Assembly (NCBI GenBank): GCA_003483745.1
Contig: DMYD01000002.1
Location: forward strand, 87,648-94,668
Direction: 5' to 3'
Length of the DNA stretch: 7,021 nucleotides
Source: Roseburia sp.
GTDB lineage: Bacteria > Bacillota > Clostridia > Lachnospirales > Lachnospiraceae
The notes under the pieces were generated by a model. The model was given only the letters and a program-made list of their open reading frames with translations, had not been told where the DNA came from and made no database searches. How positions within the stretch are numbered: position 1 is the stretch's first letter; each line of letters opens with the position of its first letter. The position numbers were made by a program, and so were the translations under genes. Below are positions 1-4,264 of the stretch, piece after piece.

Positions 1-840
1 TACATTGACGTACTGCGTGAAGTTGGTGCTCATTTCTCCGTTAACCGTATGTTAACAGCAGAGTGCTACAAACAGCGTATGGAAAAAGGTTTAAGTTTCT
101 TAGAGTTTAACTACATGATCATGCAGAGCTATGACTTCTATACCTTATACCAGAAATACGGCTGTAATATGGAGTTTGGTGGTGATGACCAGTGGAGTAA
201 CATGTTAGGCGGTACAGAACTGATCCGTAGAAAACTTGGAAAAGACGCTTACGCAATGACCATCAATCTTCTTTTAAATTCCGAAGGCAAAAAGATGGGT
301 AAAACTCAGTCCGGTGCTGTATGGCTTGATCCAAACAAGACTTCCCCATTTGAGTTTTTCCAGTACTGGAGAAATGTTTCTGATGCGGACGTTTTAAAAT
401 GTATCCGTATGCTGACTTTCCTGCCATTAGAAGAGATCGATGCAATGGAAAGCTGGGAAGGCGCACAGTTAAACCAGGCAAAAGAAATTCTCGCATTCGA
501 GCTGACCAAACTGGTTCACGGCGAAGAAGAATCCAATAAAGCAAAAGAGGCATCCCACGCTTTATTCGCAGGCGGTGGTGATTCCGCTCACATGCCGACC
601 TTAGAGCTGACTGCTGCAGACTTTGCAGACGGCGATTTAGATATTCTCGCTCTCTTAGTAAAATCAGAGCTTGCTCCATCCCGTTCCGACGCTAGACGTG
701 CCGTACAGCAGGGCGGTGTGTCCGTTGCTGATGAAAAAGTAACAGACATCCAGACTACTTACGGAGCAGATTCTTTTGGTGCTGACGGACTTGTTGTAAA
801 ACGTGGTAAAAAGAAGTTTGTAAAGATTGTTGTAAAATAA
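1..840 (+). CDS. tyrS: Tyrosyl-tRNA synthetase, C-terminal part (5' end outside window)
   Basis: This enzyme charges tRNA-Tyr with tyrosine, using ATP, in the cytoplasm. The frame is open from base 1 and ends with TAA at 838-840, giving about 279 residues. The bacterial family is about 400-425 residues, so roughly 130 N-terminal residues, including the HIGH signature, lie outside the window. Visible are the second half of the Rossmann catalytic domain, with the GGDDQW substrate-binding segment (nt 178-195), and the class I KMSKS-type loop as KMGKT (nt 292-306), followed by the typical GAVWLDP. A helical anticodon-binding region follows. The C-terminal ~65 residues (from about nt 640) form an S4 RNA-binding domain ending in a basic RGKKKFVKI stretch. 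ATG at 49 is internal and not the real start. The identification is by recalled similarity to E. coli TyrRS, aligning throughout. No frameshift is seen. It is the only plus-strand gene here and converges on tRNA-Cys. Confidence 0.97.
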   Translation, partial: YIDVLREVGAHFSVNRMLTAECYKQRMEKGLSFLEFNYMIMQSYDFYTLYQKYGCNMEFGGDDQWSNMLGGTELIRRKLGKDAYAMTINLLLNSEGKKMGKTQSGAVWLDPNKTSPFEFFQYWRNVSDADVLKCIRMLTFLPLEEIDAMESWEGAQLNQAKEILAFELTKLVHGEEESNKAKEASHALFAGGGDSAHMPTLELTAADFADGDLDILALLVKSELAPSRSDARRAVQQGGVSVADEKVTDIQTTYGADSFGADGLVVKRGKKKFVKIVVK

Positions 841-859
841 TTTTCTATGAATGAAAAAC

Positions 860-895
860 AAAAACCTCGAAAATAAACATTTTCGAGGTTTTTTT
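860..895 (+). terminator. Rho-independent terminator of tyrS, probably bidirectional
   Basis: A perfect 9-bp stem, CCTCGAAAA (865-873) with TTTTCGAGG (880-888), closes a 6-base loop. It starts 24 bases after the tyrS stop. The plus strand has T7 at 889-895. A run of A at 860-864 precedes the stem, so the minus-strand copy also ends in a T run. It can therefore stop both tyrS from the left and tRNA-Cys (and any read-through of the propeller operon) from the right. Confidence 0.9.
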
Positions 896-896
896 A

Positions 897-967
897 AGGC
901 ACGGACCGGATTCGAACCGGTGATGACGGTGTTGCAGACCGGAGCCTTACCGCTTGGCTACCGCGCC
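897..967 (-). tRNA. tRNA-Cys (GCA), copy 1
   Basis: A 71-nt tRNA runs from 967 down to 897 and folds as a full cloverleaf. The acceptor arm GGCGCGG pairs with CCGTGCC, including one G-U pair. The D arm is GCC/GGC and the T arm is ACCGG-TTCGAAT-CCGGT. The anticodon loop is CTGCAAC with anticodon GCA at plus positions 933-935. The discriminator base is U, as expected for cysteine tRNAs, and the 3' CCA is not encoded. The 27-43 pair at the top of the anticodon stem is C-U, a mismatch shared with the second tRNA-Cys in this window. The two copies differ at about 14 positions. Confidence 0.97.
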
Positions 968-1001
968 ATATTCATCTGCCTGTCGCAGAAGTTCTGTAAA
1001 G

Positions 1002-1030
1002 ATTTTAACAAAACAGCACCTCTGCGTCAA
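1002..1030 (-). promoter_or_regulatory. Sigma-A promoter of tRNA-Cys copy 1
   Basis: On the minus strand, TTGACG (1025-1030) is followed by a 17-base spacer and TAAAAT (1002-1007). Each box matches the sigma-A consensus at five of six positions. The expected start near 995 would leave a leader of about 28 bases before the tRNA 5' end at 967. The promoter lies in the 81-bp gap downstream of the propeller gene, so the tRNA can be transcribed independently of that operon. Confidence 0.75.
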
Positions 1031-1048
1031 GACAGATTTTCAATTTTC

Positions 1049-3247
1049 TTACTTAAAACTTATGTTTTTTTGCAAACAATATTCCTGTGTTCTGTCATAA
1101 GATGTGATTGTTTCCGTACTTACAATATAAAACATATCTCCTACATAGATTCCCCGGTACGCAGAAGTGTCTGCACCTATGGATGCATCCTGTTTTCCTG
1201 CCTGATCGGTCAGATTCTGCGACAACAACGTTTCGAATTTTTCTCCGTTCCACGAGAGTAAAAGGTATGTGGCACTTTCCTCATCGCCATAAGACTGCAG
1301 TGCAAATCCAAGCAGATTTTCATCTACATCTGCAAGCACACATTTATAATTATAAAGTGCCTCACTGTAATTATAATCTTTTAATACAAGGCTCTCTGTC
1401 TCTTTTAAATTGGCAGGATCTGAAATATCAAACATTGTAATCTTGATACCGGTATGTTCCCCTGTTTTTTCATCCGTTTCATATCCGATTCCGACCAGTT
1501 TATCTTCCCCCCAGAAATGCAGATACTCTGAAAACCCACTTATCTTTAATTCACCGAGTACCTTGGGATTTTTTTCATCTGATAAATCCACAGCAAAAAG
1601 CGGATCTGTATTGCGGTAAGTAACAAAATACGCCATGTTACCCAGATAACGCGCTGCATAGATTTCTTCTCCCTGTGCAAGTCCTTCAATTTTTCCGGTA
1701 AGGTTCAGATTTTCATCAAACAGATACAGATTATTTTCTGATTCTCCACTCACAGCATTCTGACCGGTCGTCAAAACTCTTAATTTTCCCTCCCGTTCAT
1801 TAACCGCAAATGTATCTGTAACTCTTCCATTCGCCGAAACTGCTCCAACAGCATTTATCCTGCCATTAGAAAGATCAAACTTTGCAATCTGTGTTACCGC
1901 ATCACTCCAGGAATCTTTTGTCTGATACAGGTAAAAGGCATTTTCACTCACATAAATATCCACGTACTGGCTTAAAATCATGGTGTTATCCACAATCTGA
2001 TCCGGTTTTTTCACATTTACGGAGGATATCACCAGACTGTTGCTCCCACCATCTCCGATATAAATATTTTCTGCCGCAACAGCCGTATCATTTACTAACG
2101 GAATCCATCCTCCGGCATTCTCATCCGTGACAGCTTCTTCTTTTGTCTGTTCCGGCAGACTTACCCTTTTATTCGTAAAAAGATAAATCATGTTCCCTAT
2201 TTTTCTTGATGTCTGATAACCTCCATCCTGCTTCACACATCCGGTTTTTACAGGCTTTTTCGGATTACTGATATCATAGGTAAGAACCTGGGTATGTGTT
2301 CCATCACTAAAATAATAAAGACAGCTCTCAGTATCTCCTGTCTGCTTTTCCAGACCGGTATTTTCATTTTCTACGATCACGCTTAAAGTCTGATCATCCA
2401 CATACATTTCAAGAACACGGTCGGACGAGTCTTTCGAAATCTGGATTTTTCCAACCTGCTTCAATGCTTTTTTTCGAATATCTGTAATAAAAATCTGATT
2501 CTGACTTACCGTATAAATATAAGAACCATCCGTTTTTACAAAATCGCTCTCATCCACACCTTCCGTCTGCAGATTTGTCCCGGAATACCGCTGTTTTGCC
2601 GTGTCCGATGATGTACCTGCCGCTGTCTGTTCCTCCTGCACTCCGGTGCCCTTTATCATCTGTGTACCGCCGATTTCTTCCCCTCCGTCTACAACCGCAC
2701 CCACGGTATCTGATGTGTCATCCATAATATATGTCGCTACATCTCCAGAGTTAGAACCAGCGCCCTCCGCAATCGCCATCCCATCTGCTTCCTTTTCCTG
2801 ACCGCTGCCAGACCAGATTGCATCGTATACTTCTCCATAATTTTTTGCAACTGTATACAAAGATCCCGCATCTTTCTTTCGTACATTTTTCTGCGAATCT
2901 TTTGTACTTTTCTCTGTGCCTGCAGTTGCTCCGGCCTTTAATTCGCTGCTGCCTTCGAATCCTTCATCTGACATCTGCCCGGATAGCGCTTTTTCCATAT
3001 CATTCGATGACATCACAAGCCCTGTATCTCCCGTAGTAACTGCACGGATTCCTCCTGCTGCACCTATGACAAGCACAAGTGCCGCTGCCGCGACAGCCCC
3101 ATAATAGGTGATTCCACTTCTTCGTTTCACTTTGCTTTTCTGATTTTCTTTTAACTTTCTTTTGATCTGCTCCGGCTCTATACTCTCTGGAATTTTTTCC
3201 TGTGCAGCAGATTCCTTTATTTTATCTAAAATTTCTTTTTCTGACAT
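1049..3247 (-). CDS. Membrane-anchored extracytoplasmic beta-propeller protein (PF09826-like), sigma-linked
   Basis: Predicted protein of 732 residues, probably N-in/C-out. Residues 1-45 form a charged cytoplasmic tail ending in basic KSKVKRRS, and about 48-67 are one membrane helix rich in Ala, Val and Leu. About 75-220 are a low-complexity Gly/Ser/Thr/Glu linker, and the rest is a repeat-rich propeller. The hallmark GVDESDFVKTDG (230-241) and later NTDPLFAVDLSD (546-557) and GFSEYLHFWGEDKLVGIG (571-588) match my recollection of the secreted C-terminal beta-propeller family distantly related to WD-40. The start has a strong GGAGGT ribosome site (3253-3258) five bases upstream. The gene lies 59 bases behind the ECF sigma gene on the same strand, so the two are probably one operon. 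Biochemical function of the family is unknown to me; a role as the sigma factor's membrane regulator or sensor is inferred from context. No clear terminator follows before tRNA-Cys. Confidence 0.9.
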   Translation of the reverse strand: MSEKEILDKIKESAAQEKIPESIEPEQIKRKLKENQKSKVKRRSGITYYGAVAAAALVLVIGAAGGIRAVTTGDTGLVMSSNDMEKALSGQMSDEGFEGSSELKAGATAGTEKSTKDSQKNVRKKDAGSLYTVAKNYGEVYDAIWSGSGQEKEADGMAIAEGAGSNSGDVATYIMDDTSDTVGAVVDGGEEIGGTQMIKGTGVQEEQTAAGTSSDTAKQRYSGTNLQTEGVDESDFVKTDGSYIYTVSQNQIFITDIRKKALKQVGKIQISKDSSDRVLEMYVDDQTLSVIVENENTGLEKQTGDTESCLYYFSDGTHTQVLTYDISNPKKPVKTGCVKQDGGYQTSRKIGNMIYLFTNKRVSLPEQTKEEAVTDENAGGWIPLVNDTAVAAENIYIGDGGSNSLVISSVNVKKPDQIVDNTMILSQYVDIYVSENAFYLYQTKDSWSDAVTQIAKFDLSNGRINAVGAVSANGRVTDTFAVNEREGKLRVLTTGQNAVSGESENNLYLFDENLNLTGKIEGLAQGEEIYAARYLGNMAYFVTYRNTDPLFAVDLSDEKNPKVLGELKISGFSEYLHFWGEDKLVGIGYETDEKTGEHTGIKITMFDISDPANLKETESLVLKDYNYSEALYNYKCVLADVDENLLGFALQSYGDEESATYLLLSWNGEKFETLLSQNLTDQAGKQDASIGADTSAYRGIYVGDMFYIVSTETITSYDRTQEYCLQKNISFK

Positions 3248-3263
3248 AGGGCACCTCCATTCT

Positions 3264-3284
3264 GTAATGAAAAAATTTCACTAC
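3264..3284 (-). other. Intercistronic hairpin between sigma and propeller genes
   Basis: In the minus-strand RNA, GUAGUGAAA (3284-3276) can pair with UUUCAUUAC (3272-3264), nine pairs including one G-U, around a 3-base U loop. It lies five bases upstream of the propeller gene's GGAGGT site and has no following T run, so it is not a standard terminator. It might affect translation or stability of the second cistron; this is inference. Confidence 0.5.
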
Positions 3285-3306
3285 CGCATTCGCCTCTGAT
3301 AACCAT

Positions 3307-3819
3307 TCATTGCAACTGTTGCTTCATTTTTCTTAATGCACGGCTCTCCTTAGAACGCACTGTATTTTCATTCATATGTAAAATTTCAGAGATCTCACGA
3401 CTCGTATAACCTGCAAACTGATGCATACTGATGATTAAGCGTTCTTCATCCGCAAGTTCAAAAAACAGCTTCCTGACCTGTATACATTCTGTCATCTCCG
3501 GTCCGGAATCAAACGCAATCTCCTCCGTATCCTCAATCCCTGTCTCATTTCTGCCTGCATACTCACGCAATTTATCCTTGCACTTATTTGATAAGATCCG
3601 AAATATCCAGCTCTTAAATGCATCTTCACTGCGCAGCTTCCTAATCAATGCAAACGCGTCAGTAACAGCATCACTTACCGCATCCTCCGCATCACTTGCA
3701 TTTCGCAACGTATACAATGCAAAGCGGTACATGTCCTCATATATTCCGGCATATAGTCTGGCAAATGCATCCACGTCTCCACACTTTGCCTGCCTCACAA
3801 GCTTCAGATAATTTTCCAT
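3307..3819 (-). CDS. ECF-family RNA polymerase sigma factor
   Basis: A 170-residue protein (start preferred at 3819; 174 residues from 3831) of the extracytoplasmic-function sigma-70 group, which directs RNA polymerase to a small regulon. The domain order is typical. Sigma region 2 covers about residues 17-87 (DAFARLYAGIYEDMYRFALY through FKSWIFRILSNKCKDKLR). A short acidic linker follows. Region 4 covers about 114-166 and has the helix-turn-helix YTSREISEILHMNENTVRSK that reads the -35 element. Region 3 is absent, as usual for ECF sigmas. The ATG at 3819 has TGAGGA five bases upstream (3825-3830), whereas the ATG at 3831 has no ribosome site. The gene is first in a likely operon with the membrane propeller gene 59 bases downstream, the common arrangement for a sigma and its regulator. 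The exact ECF group and regulon cannot be read from the sequence. Confidence 0.95.
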   Translation of the reverse strand: MENYLKLVRQAKCGDVDAFARLYAGIYEDMYRFALYTLRNASDAEDAVSDAVTDAFALIRKLRSEDAFKSWIFRILSNKCKDKLREYAGRNETGIEDTEEIAFDSGPEMTECIQVRKLFFELADEERLIISMHQFAGYTSREISEILHMNENTVRSKESRALRKMKQQLQ

Positions 3820-3824
3820 AAAAA

Positions 3825-3830
3825 TCCTCA
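3825..3830 (-). promoter_or_regulatory. Ribosome binding site that decides the sigma start
   Basis: TGAGGA on the minus strand lies five T bases upstream of the ATG at 3819-3817. It overlaps the in-frame upstream ATG at 3831-3829, which has only TTGCTCGGAA before it. This favours the downstream start, four codons shorter. Confidence 0.65.
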
Positions 3831-4002
3831 TTTCCGAGCAACTTGTTGCGAAGAGGCGACGGGAATCTCAAATTCCCGCAAGCATATTGTTATGCCTTGC
3901 CATCAAAGCTATTTGTTTTTGCTCAGAAACAAATAGCCAAAGCCATGGAATGTTTGTTTCATGGCAATCAATTGGGATATCCATTTTTTCTGTCATATAT
4001 AT

Positions 4003-4031
4003 AGTCTACGGAAGTGCCCATTTTGTTGCAA
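4003..4031 (-). promoter_or_regulatory. Possible promoter for the sigma/propeller operon
   Basis: On the minus strand TTGCAA (4026-4031) is followed by a 17-base spacer and TAGACT (4003-4008), each matching four of six consensus positions, with a TATATATA stretch just beyond. The same bases also read TGCAAC, then 14 bases, then CGTA (4007-4010), which resembles an ECF-type promoter with a spacer about two bases short. It lies immediately downstream of the terminator at 4033-4060, where a new transcription unit would be expected, and would give a leader of about 180 bases full of hairpins. Confidence 0.35.
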
Positions 4032-4032
4032 T

Positions 4033-4060
4033 AAAAATAAAGAGTCGCTTGCGACTCTTT
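4033..4060 (-). terminator. Rho-independent terminator, minus strand
   Basis: Perfect 10-bp arms AAAGAGTCGC and GCGACTCTTT (4039-4048 and 4051-4060) flank a 2-base centre. On the minus strand the stem is followed by ATTTTTATT, a suitable U tract; the plus strand lacks one. It would insulate the sigma operon from transcripts arriving from the chemoreceptor side. It begins directly after the stop codon of a 25-codon open frame (4137-4060) whose coding status is doubtful. Confidence 0.75.
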
Positions 4061-4126
4061 CACACTCGAGCGGTACTGTTTACAGCTAACTTCTTCTCCG
4101 CGAGATGTGCATCCCGCCCGGAGGGC

Positions 4127-4163
4127 TTTTCATTCATAGGACGTAATTTCCTATGAATGAAAA
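4127..4163. repeat. Perfect 15-bp inverted repeat
   Basis: TTTTCATTCATAGGA (4127-4141) is the exact reverse complement of TCCTATGAATGAAAA (4149-4163), with a 7-base loop CGTAATT. Neither side has a T run after it, so it is not an intrinsic terminator. The 14-mer CTATGAATGAAAAA at 4151-4164 recurs at 845-858, just after tyrS. Confidence 0.85.
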
Positions 4164-4240
4164 ATATCGCCAGTTACATATATAATAGAATTTGTGCTCC
4201 ATGGGCATTCTATTATCATAAATAAAATGTAACTGACGAT
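4160..4240 (-). terminator. Nested long inverted repeat, probable terminator of the chemoreceptor gene
   Basis: Outer arms 4166-4179 and 4227-4240 pair at 13 of 14 positions (ATCGCCAGTTACAT with ATGTAACTGACGAT). Inside, ATAATAGAAT (4182-4191) pairs perfectly with ATTCTATTAT (4207-4216). The central 15 bases contain CCATGG and can form four more pairs. On the minus strand the structure is followed by ATTTTTC (T5 at 4160-4164) and starts 25 bases after the chemoreceptor stop, fitting a terminator. It is larger than usual for that role and may also be part of the neighbouring repeat block. Confidence 0.55.
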
Positions 4241-4264
4241 AAAAACATTTACTTATAGTATTTA

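Larger units (their letters stand above)
3838..4163 (-). repeat. Hairpin-rich intergenic element, candidate dispersed repeat or structured RNA
   Basis: This ~330-base non-coding block upstream of the sigma gene holds a run of inverted repeats. They are GCAAC-TT-GTTGC (3839-3850), GGGAAT/ATTCCC (3861-3877), GCAAGCATA against TATG(C)CTTGC (3878-3900), an 11-bp stem GCTATTTGTTT/AAACAAATAGC (3908-3937) and a 9-bp stem around CCATGG (3942-3965). Further right are a 10-bp terminator stem (4039-4060), an imperfect stem CTCCG/CGGAG enclosing GATG/CATC (4096-4123) and a perfect 15-bp stem (4127-4163). Parts of it, in translation, resemble short spurious proteins I recall recurring in Lachnospiraceae genomes, which suggests a dispersed element. 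This was not verified. Boundaries are approximate. Together with 4166-4240 it fills the gap between the sigma gene and the chemoreceptor, and I see no convincing gene in it. Confidence 0.5.

Noticed and set aside
263..679. Two minus-strand open frames antisense to tyrS
   Set aside because: They lie entirely within a well-conserved synthetase and have no recognisable domain or ribosome site.
851..1261. 136-codon plus-strand open frame after tyrS
   Set aside because: It crosses the terminator, the whole tRNA-Cys gene and its promoter, and continues antisense to the propeller gene. The ARTGFEPV-type stretch is the familiar translation of a reversed tRNA T arm.
3887..4156. 89-codon plus-strand open frame in the hairpin-rich spacer
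   Set aside because: It is composed of hairpin arms and a terminator stem, has no ribosome site, and mirrors inverted repeats. It resembles spurious proteins predicted from intergenic repeats.
4127..4163. 15-bp perfect hairpin as an intrinsic terminator
   Set aside because: Neither strand has a T run after the stem, unlike the stems at 4039-4060 and 4166-4240.
3832..4264. Known riboswitch, T-box or CRISPR array in the large spacer
   Set aside because: No T-box motif, no recognised aptamer core, and the stems are all different with no regularly spaced direct repeats.
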